64,000 nt of DNA. Source: Branchiostoma floridae. Its lineage: Eukaryota; Chordata; Leptocardii; Amphioxiformes; Branchiostomatidae. Below, in pieces: positions 37,190 to 49,300 of the stretch (its first letter is position 1; every line of letters starts with the position of its first letter). Under the pieces are notes generated by a model, which was given only the letters and a program-made list of their open reading frames with translations, was not told the origin of the DNA and ran no database searches. Location: contig NC_049986.1 in NCBI RefSeq assembly GCF_000003815.2, forward strand, positions 22,553,976 to 22,617,975, in the 5' to 3' direction. The translations under genes were made by a program, and so were the position numbers.

Positions 37190-37877
37190 TGATTACACGT
37201 TTCAAGATATTTGCAATCAACTACTGGTACCAGGACTAATTTTCAGGTAATTAATAATGTATGTTGGTATATATACTAGTAATACTTTTAATCAAAATGA
37301 TACATATGGTCTCATTAATACTGTAACGTGCTGGAATTTGTCAGTTTTATTACCTGAGCATTTGCCTTGATTATGATTACACTTATGATTGATGCCATAT
37401 GTTAGGGTACCTGCTCAGACTATGTACAAGTGCACTTGCATTTGGGCCTAGGAGGGGGTTTTCTGTGTGCTAAAATAAATTGTAAATTTGTGTGAAAATA
37501 TGTTAATTCATTTGGCAATTCCTAATCAAAGTTGAGTCTGTACATGAAGACATTGTAATAAGGTTATAATGATACTTGGAAAAACTAAATGGGTTGTTAA
37601 CTTGCAAAAATTCAAAGTTTTATTTAATTTCTAAACTTTTCTTACACTATACAGGCAAGTGATTTTCAGGATTCAAAAAACTTGCATAATTTTTAAAACG
37701 GATTTTTGATTCTTTTTTGGGGGAGGGGGTATCCTTGTCCTAAAGCAAAGCAAAAAAAAAGGCTGTCACTTAGTAGGACACTGATAATGTCTGGTATCAC
37801 TATTAGAACCAAAATTGAATTTCATATACTAGTAGTAGTAGGCAGCTTCAATAAGTAGTTGTATATTATTATACCTC

Positions 37878-38221
37878 CCCCAACAGCGCCCCACCAAGCA
37901 TATTCCACACATGACCTTGCCCAAACGAAGACAGAATGCCCACTGCCCAGCGTATGACAGGTGCGACAGGTATGCCTGACAGACAGGGGTGTGTTTAACA
38001 TCTGTTGGGAGTCCTGGATATATTCTTCTGGAGGAGACCATTGTCATCCCCAACAGCACCCCACCTGGTGAAGCATATTCCACACATGACCTTGGCAAAA
38101 CGAAGATGAACTGCCCACTGCCCAGCGTATGTCAGGTGCGACAGGTATGCCTGACAGACAGGGGTGTGTTTAACATCTGTTGTGGGACCTGTATTCTTCT
38201 GGAGGAGACCATTGTCATCTG
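37878..38221. repeat. Two-copy tandem duplication of about 170 bp
   Basis: Both copies contain GCATATTCCACACATGACCT, GACAGACAGGGGTGTGTTTA and TTCTTCTGGAGGAGACCATT. Open frames exist on both strands only because the copies are similar. In the first ODF2 intron. Confidence 0.85.
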
Positions 38222-38632
38222 AATTATTTAACAATGGCCTGGGGCTAGTAGAGGTACATTAGTAATAGTATATGTGCTTTGTAAATTATAAGATTCATAA
38301 GCCCAGGCCCCTGTTTTGTTTTGTTTTGCAGTTGTTTTTTGTAACTTGTATAATAGTAATTAATTCTTTATCAAGAACAGACAAATTTAAGATATCTACG
38401 GAAAACAGATCATCCAAAACTTGCAAAGTAATAAAATCATTTTTGTAATACTGTACCAGTATGGACATCCAACACAAGATTTGGTGTAAATATATACTGG
38501 TACATACTTTAAGTAATTTTAGATATCATTGTTGATGCTCTATGGAAGGTATCTGTAATTACCCTAAGATAAAATATTTTTTAGTCAGGAGCAATGCAAT
38601 GCAAGGTGAATAAAAATAATTTGTCAGGGGTT

Positions 38633-39213
38633 GGGGTTTTGTGCGCGTGAAAAACTTGCGCGTGAAAAATCTGCGCGTGAAAATATGCAAATTAGCTGAT
38701 TCCCAAGGGATTCAAAAAGTTTTTGCAGTTTTATACTTAAATGCTCAAACAAGATGGCACAAAATGGAATCAAGTATGGTATTGTTGCATTCTAGAGTAC
38801 AGAATCTTGATCTGAGTGCTTTTCAAGTGATTTTTAAATGTTAAGTTTCCACGCGCAAAAAAGTTTGAAATTTGCGCGTGAAACAATCTGCTTCAAAAAA
38901 GATGAAATTAAGCTTCTATAATGGAGAAAAGCCTCAAATTGTTACATCATACAATATAAAACATAGTATGTGTAATTTTTCCATGTATTTCTGTCAAATT
39001 TACTTGATTTTGAAATGTTCAAAATATGCAAATCAACCTATTCCCAAGGGATCTAAAATTTAAGTTTTCTTTAAACCAACAGATGGGAAATTATATATTA
39101 GGTTCACATTTTTATGCCTTGCTACACATTTTCTGACATATTTCAGGAACTTTATTTTTTCACGCGCAGATTTTTCACGCGCACGCGCAAATTCTCCACG
39201 CGCAGAAAACCCG
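38633..39213. mobile_element. TIR element rich in GCGCGTGAAA boxes
   Basis: GGGTTTTGTGCGCGTGAAA at the left is inverted at the right (CACGCGCAGAAAACCC). Multiple TGCGCGTGAAAA boxes sit at both ends and in the centre (38851-38885). The interior is AT-rich and repeats AATATGCAAAT...TTCCCAAGGGAT near both arms. Non-autonomous DNA element in the first ODF2 intron. Confidence 0.7.
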
Positions 39214-39928
39214 TTCCCTTTGTCAGCACCAAATTTAAAATTTACAAATACATTAAAGTGGATTCTGCGGAATTTCTGCCAACATCAGACTGTGACCAAT
39301 TGACGTTAAAAAAACTCCTTGCTATGACGTGCTGGAATTCGGATTACCGCTGAAACATTAAGAAAACATTAGGGTCGTTTAGATTGCAACAAAAACAAGC
39401 ACGTTGTTTGTCTTTGGTAGTAGTGTTATTGTTTGATTGGTTACAAATTATTTATTGTCCTTTCATTTGGGCTGTGCAATAATTTATTTACAAAAGATTT
39501 CAAGGCTAAATTGATACATAAACCCATCATATTTTTTCCAAATTCTTATTTTTTTTATTTGCTAAGCTAGAAAGTGAACTAGATATTATCATGCCAGCAC
39601 AAATTTAACGATTTTACTGTCGACGACGCTAACAGCAGACAACGCCAACGCACAGAATCACGAGCGAGAATGGGTGTGTCTTCTGGTCGACGCAAAACCA
39701 TACGCCAAGTGCATCCAGACATAATATCCTTCAAGATCAAGGTCAGAATGATATTCTGGAGACCCTAATCTTGATCAAATAGCGCTCGATAACGTAGAAA
39801 TATTGCCATGGAAACGGAGCGATGTCCAAGTTATCGGAAGGTGACCCCCTGTCGGCGGGTACTTTGATCGATCACTTTCACCCTTGAGAATACATGGTTA
39901 GGAGCGCCGCAAAGGTCATTCAACTCAC

Positions 39929-40040
39929 CTTGGGTGTGTTCGGACTCTTCTAAACACCTGATAGTCTTCTTGGCGATGTCAGCTGCAGTAAAAATGCGCC
40001 AAAGACACCCCAAACTGGCCGGTTTTGGCCCCAAACACCA
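39929..40040 (-). other. Probable non-coding first exon of ODF2
   Basis: On the minus strand a GC-richer block ends in CACCCAAG followed by a consensus GTGAGT donor (39928-39923). Joined to the acceptor at 35659-35660 it would supply the 5' UTR that the ATG-initial coding exon needs. Its frame would not continue into ODF2 and it has no ATG in that frame. The 5' end is not defined; transcript data are needed to confirm it. Confidence 0.5.
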
Positions 40041-40330
40041 CCCGACGCCCTCCTACACACCTCCTGAGGTTGTTCTTTACCGCTACAGCTGGGACGCCCC
40101 AGGACACGCGCTGATTGGTCGATTTTGCCCTGACGTCATCATCCCAAAATTTGAATTCCGGATTTCAACTTCTTTCATGGGGATATACCAAAATAGAACC
40201 CAACGTCACATGAATATGCAGAAATTATTCAAATTTCAGATGCACTGGTGGGGTATGATGCATAATGATCGTTTGGGACATTAAAAATGCGAGAGAGTGT
40301 TTAGCCTTCCCGTCAGCCAGTGCGAAAAAC
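40041..40330. promoter_or_regulatory. Candidate bidirectional ODF2-TRUB2 promoter
   Basis: Interval of about 300 bp between the probable ODF2 first exon (-) and the TRUB2 start codon (+). It contains an inverted CCAAT box (ATTGG, 40114-40118), a perfect CRE (TGACGTCA, 40131-40138) and a YY1-like AACATGGCGGC overlapping the TRUB2 start codon (40329-40339). No TATA box is apparent. These motifs are typical of TATA-less divergent housekeeping promoters. Confidence 0.55.
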
Positions 40331-43300
40331 ATGGCGGCGCCCAGTGAGTCGTAAACATTTGTTTTGGAAGGGAAAACACACTTTTACGAGGTATTCTTTC
40401 CGTTTATTCACACATTGTTTCGTTCGTCAGTATCATAAGTCCTGGTGCGTTATATTCTACAACTTAACAGTCATTTCTGTGCCAAAAACGCACATTTCAT
40501 GCCAATAATGCTAGATTTTATAGAGTGCCCCCCTCCCCTTCCAATTTCATCAGGACTGTGAGTGTAACCCACCAACTTTCTTTTGTAGCAGTTTATTCGA
40601 ATCAAAAGCTCAAGTTATGAAAGTATGATTATAGCAAGGTCCATAAATTTGGGGGTTGATATTTGGGGCAGCCAGCAATTCAATCAATTTGGACAAATCA
40701 TGGCAGTTCTCTTCTTAATTTAAATTTTAAAATGCTTCTTTGTAACATCAGGGTTAGCGGGCCAGGAAGCTACTCAACTCAATGTTAACGTTCTGTCAAC
40801 AAGTTGTTTATAAGTAACATAGTGCAGATTGGTTCTGTGTGTGTAGTCTTTCTTTCACTGATGTGTCGGAATACACATCTAATGTACAAAAAGAAATTCA
40901 TGTCCCTATTGTTCCCATGACAATATTTCTGCGTTTGTGTGCCAGTCTGTTATTTCACGCCGTTAGTTTATTGTTATTGACACCTATACCAAATGAGCAT
41001 TTCGGGGTCCATTTCTTAGAATCAATTGATCAAGTACAATAAATCAAGATAAATAAAATTACTTATTTATATCAACAAAGCATTAGATATGCTGCAGACC
41101 ACCAAGTCAGCAGCGGAGGTTGCGTCCCGGCTGAGCGGGGTGTTCGCTGTGTACAAACCTCCCGGGCTCAACAGCAGCAAGATGATCGCTTCCATCAAGG
41201 AAAACCTGGGGAAAGGTTTGGAGATGAGAACTTAGTTATCTTGATCTTCATTAAGGAGGGTCTGCATGGGGGGTGTTGACAACGCTTTACGCTAAATTCG
41301 GGAGGGCCGCCAACGCTTTACGTTAAATTAAGAGGGCCGCCAACGCTTTACGCTAAATTCAGGGAAGCCGCCAACGATTTACGCGAAATTCTGGAAGCTG
41401 GTAACGCTCTAGGATGCATTGTGCAACCCATAACAATATAATCAGCCGTTGTTGGCTGGTGAAATAATCGCCGACAATGTTGCAAACGGGGGTTGCTAAG
41501 TAAACCTTGTAGTAAAACACGCATGCAGGGTATTAGGTAATATCGGAAACGTTTGGCTCACCAACCTGTGTCTAGAACATGAGATATCCCTGAAGGCGAC
41601 GGTTGGCTGCCACCAGTCGTCCTGATCTTGTGACGAGAGATCTGGTACGCCAGGTGTTCTCGCACCGTGCCCGTTCCGAACTACTCTCCGTATCACTGTC
41701 GCTGCTGTCCCCGGCACTTTGCACCTCCTGATCGGCGTACGGCTCGTCTTCGCTGTCGTCAGAGTCGTACTCGGACTCATCAGTATCATCCGCTTCGAGG
41801 GAGAGGGGCAACTGAGGTCGAGGGAGTGGGGCAACTTCTTGTGGTGGATTTGGAACCGGCGCGTTGTTAACAAGTGGCTCGGCAACAGGCATTTGTTGTA
41901 CGTACAAGTTCAGTGGCAACGTGCCGGCTTTGTACATCGTCGTCTCCTGTCGCACAGTTCTTTGGCGGACGACTTTGCCATACTCTGTCGCCCAGTGCCT
42001 CATTGTTGTCTCATCCCGTTTTGCCATCTTCTTCGGCTTCAAGGGCCTTAACATAGGAAACTGCGACAGATGCATCTTGGTGTTGGGGACGGGGTAATAC
42101 GACTTGGGGTGTGTATGGTAGTAGACAGACCAGAACGCCATGCGTTTTAAGCTCTCATTCATGGTGTTGCTGAATTCTTGAGAGTAGTCCAGGACAGTCA
42201 CTGTTGGGTGCTTGAGGTGATGTGTGGCGTGTATATTTTCTGTAGCTAATGTGAGTAAGGATGAGAGATCTGGTTTGTAGTCATTGTTGAGTGTGAGCAT
42301 GTTTGTATGGAAGTCCTGCATTCCTTTCAATAGCAGCTGGACGCTTTCCTGTGTCTTGTGGGATACCGTTCCGTCCTTTCCGTTCGTGGCGCCAGTCTTT
42401 TGCCTCGCTTCATTCACATCATTCGTACATGTCTTCAAAAAGATATTAAGGTCATTGAGCGTTTCACAAGCCTCCGCAACTGTCTTACGTGGAGATTCTT
42501 CACGAGGAACCCGAATCCCAAATGCCCTGTACAGTCCACCGGTCTTCTCCAGGAACAATGCAGCTGCGTCAGTGTTCGTGATCAGTCGGATGGCTCCGGT
42601 GGCTGCATCAGTTACCAGCAGACAGGAGAGCTCCTTACATATACCCCTTGGCTGATAGAACTCAGCATACTGAGCTGTGCCATCCTGTAAACCTGGGCTA
42701 CCGCTTCCGGCTACCACCTGTATTGTGCCAACACGTGTGAGTGCTTTTACCTGGTGGCTTCCGGTGTCAGTGAATGCAAGGATGGAATCGCCTACGTCGT
42801 AAGGTATCACGGTATGGACCTCCTTACATAAAGCGGTCCCGTTGGGTACTAGTGTTTGCCACAGTGCCTGTTCCTGTACAAACTTGTACAGGCCACCCTG
42901 ACCTCCACCAAATGTAGCATACACTACCCCACCTGTATCGCTACAGACGGATAAAACCTTCATACAGCCCGTCGGGTAGTCTGCAAACTTGTCCATGGTA
43001 CCGATCAGCCCAATGCCATCTCGTGTAACCTGTACTCTGATTACTGTTTTGCTGGCGTCGTCTCCGACGATCAGGTCTCCGTTGGCTTTTGCCCAAATAG
43101 CTTCTGGGCAAATGTTGTCACCTTCCACGATGTTGAGTTTTGACCTCTGATTCGCTTTCGTTGGGCCATAGGTCCTCTCCACGGCGTTTAGGTGGTCCTG
43201 CAGCCTTGCTCGGAGTTGCTTCATAGTTCCGTCAGTAGGGAGGCCTTTACTCTCCAGTTCTGTCCTTATGTCTGCCAGTTTCTTGAAAGAGGAGACTTTT

Positions 43301-46300
43301 GGGGACACCGTTCCCTCCACTTCAATTACGGTGATCTTTGAATGTTCACAAACAAAAGCTACCCCCTGATGATATGCCAAGGAGTGGGCACACGCCAGGT
43401 CTGTCTTCAGCACTGTTGTGTCTACAGGGTTGTGCGTTCTCACCTTCACTAGTCTTGAGGTACCTTTCAAAGGGTTGAAGTCCAGAGCCAGGTAAAAACC
43501 GAAAGGGCCCAGAGTTATTGCAACGAGATGTGGATACATGCCAGGCTTGTTAGTTTCTGGATTTTTCATCAAGTCTGGAACAACTGTGCACACTACCCAG
43601 CCAGCACTTCGCAGAGCCTGCACAACTTGCGGTTGTGTCAGCCTAGTTACAGAGTCTACGGACATACGGTCTCTGTTCCGGATGTCATCCTCTCGCAGCA
43701 ACTGTTTGAAAAGTCTCCTGAGGGGTGGGTCACCTCTTTTCCGTAGCATAGCCACTAACGCCAAACAGGTACGAACACCCTGGACGACCAGAAACCAATT
43801 TGAAAATCCGCCCTTAAGTGTTTTTCCTACATGAACAGCATCCGGAATGTGCACCAACAACTTTAAATAAGGATCTAATGACCCATCGGCTATCGACTCG
43901 CGAAGCAGTTTCATTGCTGCTTTGTTACCCTCTTCGCAGTCCGTGCTGAGGACCATAACTACGATTCTCTGGCATTGTAGACCCTTTGCAATACATCTCG
44001 TACAGGCCCTGACGCTGGGATAAATGCTTGTATGTCCTACTGCAATGCAGGCATCACATACATAGCCATTTGACAGACAATTGTCGCAATGACTCACGCA
44101 GTGCTCTACGCCCTCTACGTCTACGACCAGGTCGCGGGCAGGTGCAGTGCGTAAGCAACTTCTACAGCACTGTGTTGTTCGAATCCTGCTGTGGAACAAG
44201 TCCGTCATATTTTGGCCTGTCTTGCCTTGTTTGGACATATAGTCCACAGCGACTGGCATGGACAGGTTGCCATCTAGTGTGTACAGCAGCATTATGTGAG
44301 CCTCAGTCACGATGTTTTTTGACAGCTCCTCGACATTTGCTTCAGCATTTTCTCTCACATACTGGATATCTACAGGAAATGTGAGGCCCACGTTGTTTTT
44401 GGACACAGGGTCGAACTGGATTGATGGCTTCAGTGCTGTTCCATCCCCCTGCATCACCACCGGGATGACCTTCACGGTGTCGTTATGTACGAGAGGTTGA
44501 ACGTCGGTTGGATCTTCACAGGCCAATGCGTAAAAACCTTGCAACAGGGCATGTAAGACTCCACTCTTGGTTGTATACCCAGCATTTTTCTTGGCGACAG
44601 TGAATCTTGAAGGTCCACCAAGGTTCATTTTTGCTGAAGCGGGATCTTTTATACCGCCTCGTCCCTGGCCGAGGTGCATCGGTCCTCTTAATAAGTTGAC
44701 TGTCTTTTCACCTCCATGAAACTTAATGGATCGATAGTATTCAATGACCTCCTCATCCCACTGAAAAGACTGTGATTTGTCATGTAGCATGTAGTCCAGA
44801 TTATTAGAGAGCCACTTGTACATTATTCTGTTATCTGGCATTAGTCCTGCTTGTCGTGCCTCGTGCAGTTTCAACGCTAGTGGGTCAATCCTCTGCAAGC
44901 AGACAGGTATCTCCACACTTGTCGTGATATCTTGTGTCTCGACTACGTCTTCACCAGAGTCACTGTCTGTATGGGCATCACTGGTGTCAGCGAAACTGTC
45001 CGACGTCGAAAACTGATTATCGCGGGGAAATGTGTCATCTTCACACGGAGGGGACCCATCGTCAATACTGGGGTACATGTAGGTGTCATCTTCACACGGG
45101 AAGGACTCATTATCAACACAGTCACCGGGGTAGGTGTCATCCGTATACGGGGGAGATTCATCGTCAACACCAGGGTAGGTATCCTTATACGTGTCGTTTA
45201 ATTCAACCTCACTATGGAGAAAGAACAAGAGACAATAGTTTAACAGCAGTCTTGTGTTTAATAGTCCTTCGGCAGGCTTCGGGAATGCAAACAAAATAAT
45301 TGTTTCACAGTGTATAGTTTCACTAACATTTAGTGGTCGCAAATGTTACAGGATAGTACTTGAGCTAGCTCGACATGGACGACAAAAAACTAAAGATAAC
45401 CAAGTTGATTAGTTTTCTTCTTATCATAGCTTTCTATCTAGTTGTTATACTCTTCGTAACGGTACCGGTGAAGAATACAGTACCCGGTTTGCTAATGCGT
45501 AACTTGATACTTTTAGTTCTTGCAAAACTCAAAGATCCTGAAATACTCAACTGCAGAGACTGTCTTTTGCACAATACTGATTTCATTTAAAAGTAAGTTA
45601 ATCAGCAATCAGAAATACGCAGACTTAAATTTAAGACTTAAGATTACTAATATGGTGTAACGTACATGTGATCCATGAAAGCACTAAGATAAAACTTTTT
45701 CAAGCACAACATACATGCGTGTATACTATACAATATCTTACATAGTGGTATCCACTGGTGGAAAATCCCCTGAGCTGTTGATGTCAGGGAACACCTCCTC
45801 TCCAACTGCATCGAGACTTGAAGTAGCACTGCCACTCGACTGCAACCAGGAGGCCATGGCGCCCTTGGATTTCTCCATGAGCTGCCGCTCTCTTTCCCTG
45901 GCGGGCATCTTGGTCGAGCACTTATCGTAGTGAGCTGAATCAAAACAATATTGACAGTCAGTATACATATACCACAATTTTTGTGATGCATTTGTCTTCT
46001 TCAGAGCCGTCTATAAATTTACTTATACATTCCATCACATCAGGATGATATTACCGGTGTCACAACGATACGCGGGATTCCTTACTCGCATATGCTATGA
46101 AAATTTTCGTTACAATCCTAAATCGCTTCATGTAATGTCGCTAAATAAGCTTGAAGAGAAGATAAGACACGGAAATAAAATTCATGAGCACTTTGCCGAT
46201 ATGAAAAGTCCCCATGCAGATGCATGGCTTCGGCGTGTTTGCGCTTCTTCTGCGACCTTTTGTTACGCGGCATGCATGTTTTCACAAGATGCAATAGCCT

Positions 46301-49300
46301 CACAACTGCTGGTAACTCTGAGGATGAGGGACAAATCTAGTCTCCAAAGCAAGCGCGACGTGTTAGAACCCATTTACGTTCTGTTATCTGTTTGCCATCC
46401 GGTATGACGTTGGCTGTTATTTGTTGATGAAAACGCGGCAAGAGCACCCGCAGCGGTGCACGTGCCTGCTATTGAGGCTACAACAGAGTGATGTCCCACC
46501 CTACTCATTACGTCTTTTTTATGGGGGGGAAGATGAGCAAAAGCCGGGGATGTGTTCACCGAAGCGAACTTCCCTAATCCGCGAGATGATTTTGTGCTGT
46601 CGGGCCTCGTTCTGTCATCACAAACAATAACAAAGAGCCATATCAACAGAAATAATCAACTGTACAAGTGGACACCTTTAAAGTGTAACTTGGAATAAGA
46701 TAATCTAAGATTAATGATCTCCTCGTGGCCGGCTAATTTGTCATACCAGTCACAACGTCAACCTGCGTAAATGGCAGAACATATCCGCCCCATACAGCGG
46801 TCGTACTTCACACTACACTGAAAATTATTGTTACGTGTTAAAGCGATTAGCAAGCTCCGATTACATATTGTCAACGGTCGCGGTTACCCGCAAAATAAAC
46901 ACAGCTCACTCTGAGTCTGAACAAAAAGTCGTGCACAAGTTCAAGGCACGCGCCTGCTCGGTGTGGCAATGGCAAAGCATAGCAACATGTTTAAAGAAAA
47001 CAAAAGTTGACACTCACTCTTCTTGAAGAACTTTACTCTTCCCTCCCATGCCCTTCTTGTGGGAGCTTGATGGCTTTGTGGCACATGCCACAGCGGGCAC
47101 TCAGCTCGTCGGAACAAGAAGTGCCACTCATATCAGCTAATCCTGCATGAATTTGAAGAAATAAGACATGTAACTTCTGATCTAAAACACGCCAATATAT
47201 CATTTATTATATCACATGACTTTATTATCAGACAAGCAAGCCAGGAGAAGGTATGTAGAAACTTGGTAACGTGTCTGCAAGGGGGATAAATGATATGTCC
47301 CTGTCACATTCATTGCCATAGTTACAGACATTCCTCAGTCTGATTGCAGTGTGTAAATGAAAAGGATCATAAAGTTAATTTAGACTTACCATCCTTCATC
47401 TTTTGAAGATTCTCTTCTTGCCTCTTTGTTCTTTCAATGGCGTCTCCTTTCTTCAGCTTGACGAAAAGAGCTTCATCCTCCTCCGTCGTCGCTTTACGTT
47501 TCCTTCCCCTTCGTTTCTTTGATGACACTGCGTGTTTAAAGACACCAGACCGTAAGTTCCCTTCGTATGATTTTTATCTTATGGTGAACTTATGGGTGAA
47601 ATACAAGTAACAAGGAAATGAATCGATCGGTTTTGTATGACACTTAGATGATATTAGATGTAGAACATTTCATTAATATTACCTTTCATAGTCTGCTGTG
47701 ACCCGGCATGCTTCACGACAATCTGCGGGTTTTCGCTTGTGCCGCCAGCGCTCAGCACAACCTTCCGCTCCTTGACCGTGACTGAGGATACCAAACAGAT
47801 CGAATAACTGAATAAAAGTTGAAAAAAGTCGAGACAAATAAGCGAACAGACTACCCTTATCTATCTTAGATTTCTTTGCGTTATTGCGAAGTGCTTTTCA
47901 TTTATATGTCTACTATTATATACGCTACTAGGCCATTGTGCTATGTGCACTTTGCAGTGCGTACACCACAATAATCTTTAATATTTTTTGTTCTGTAAAA
48001 CATTTTTTCGGGACTTATACGTTTCAACTTATGTGTTACACATGGACAAATTGATAAGCCTAAATATTTTTGCGCGCTTAACAAAATACTTAGAGAAACG
48101 GAGGAAAAGTGATTTGAATTGATGCGCCATATGGAGTCAATATGGCCTTATTTGGAAACTGGCGCCTAGCAGACTGGTGTACAAGGGTCTGCAAGGAAGG
48201 GGAGGGGGGCTTTCTTGGTTTGTCGTCACATACAGGGTCAATGAAATAGATCAAACAACTGACAACTTAGCCAACTTACCAATAAGTTCGCTTCTCTTAT
48301 CGAACAGCTGTCGCTCTATCCTCAGCCCGGCCACAGTGTTGATGGTGAACGTGGTCTTACCATCGTACCGTGCCAGGCTGATGTCGACGGTCTGTAGACC
48401 GTTCTTGCTGGCTGCCTCCTTCAGCCCGAGGTGTTCATCAAAAATGTCCATCAGCTGGCGCAGATCGCTCACGACGCTGTCCTCGAAAACGGAGGACTCG
48501 ACATTGCAACGGTACTGGGTCAGAACTGACCCAGAATGCGTTAAAATGCGCACGACCACTGGGGTCGCGTGGGCCATATTTGTCGACGTGTCGAGATCGT
48601 GCTCGCGTGGACCAGATGGGTCACACCGGAAGACGATGGAGAGTAGGGAGATGAAGATGGGACTAAAATTGACTCCAGATGCGATCCCGCCATCCTGCTA
48701 TACGCAGCCAAGACTGACCAATAGCGATCTAGAATCCCTCTGATGTCATTGTTCTCTCGTGCCCAGGTTAAGTATCAGAAATCCTGGGTACGAGCATGAC
48801 CCAACAGGTCATTGCGTGCCTCCGCTACGACTTACGGAAAATTGGCCAGACTACGACTTACGGAAAATTGGGAGATCAGACTACGATTTACGGGAAATTT
48901 TTAGGTTCGATTACGCTTTACGTAAAATGCATAGGCTACGCTTTACGTGAATTTATCGCGCTCCACTACGAATTACGTGAAATAAAATAGTTTCCCTACG
49001 AATTACGGGAAATTAAAAAGGCCGCCTACGCCTTACGGAAAAGAGCATGCAGACCCTCATTAAGATTCGTAGGGATGTTTTGTTTGTGTTTGTGTTGGTC
49101 ATTTATATGGAACGTCTGTCCGTTTTCAATATCCAGATGCCTGAGTTTTTGGCGTATCTTATTACCTAGATGTCTTAACTTTGTTGATGTAATTATACTG
49201 TATTACTATGTTGATTGTTATGTTTGTTCATTTTTTAAGATGGCAGAGTGATGATAATGGTTTTAAGTCTGTCAAGGGAGAGTGTTGAATTCATTACGAC

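Larger units (their letters stand above)
41250..49064. mobile_element. 7.8-kb DNA transposon with 13-bp TIRs and 6-bp target duplication
   Basis: The element body is 41256-49058. The ends GAGGGTCTGCATG (41256-41268) and CATGCAGACCCTC (49046-49058) are perfect inverted repeats. Both are flanked by the direct 6-mer ATTAAG (41250-41255 and 49059-49064), read as the target-site duplication. Inside each end lie short repeats of the type ACGCTTTACG..AAATT. A single six-exon gene on the minus strand (41572-48577) fills the body and encodes a transposase-like protein. It is inserted antisense in TRUB2 intron 2, which would otherwise be only about 0.6 kb. I do not recognise a named superfamily for this combination of TIR, 6-bp duplication and protein. 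Confidence 0.85.

Noticed and set aside
39831-40034. Open frame through the probable ODF2 first exon, as a possible N-terminal extension
   Set aside because: It begins at TTG, not ATG, and its frame does not continue into the ODF2 coding exon at 35658.
41496-45299. Many plus-strand and alternate-frame open frames over the large transposon exon
   Set aside because: Shadows of the 3.6-kb minus-strand coding exon.
45375-45590. 71-aa plus-strand open frame with one hydrophobic helix near the 5' side of the large transposon exon
   Set aside because: Could be a small membrane protein but lies in an intron of the element gene with no independent support.
46045-46646. Open frames of 90-120 aa on both strands inside the transposon intron
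   Set aside because: They lie between exons 4 and 5 of the element gene, and the in-phase exon chain does not need them. A second small element gene cannot be excluded but is not supported.
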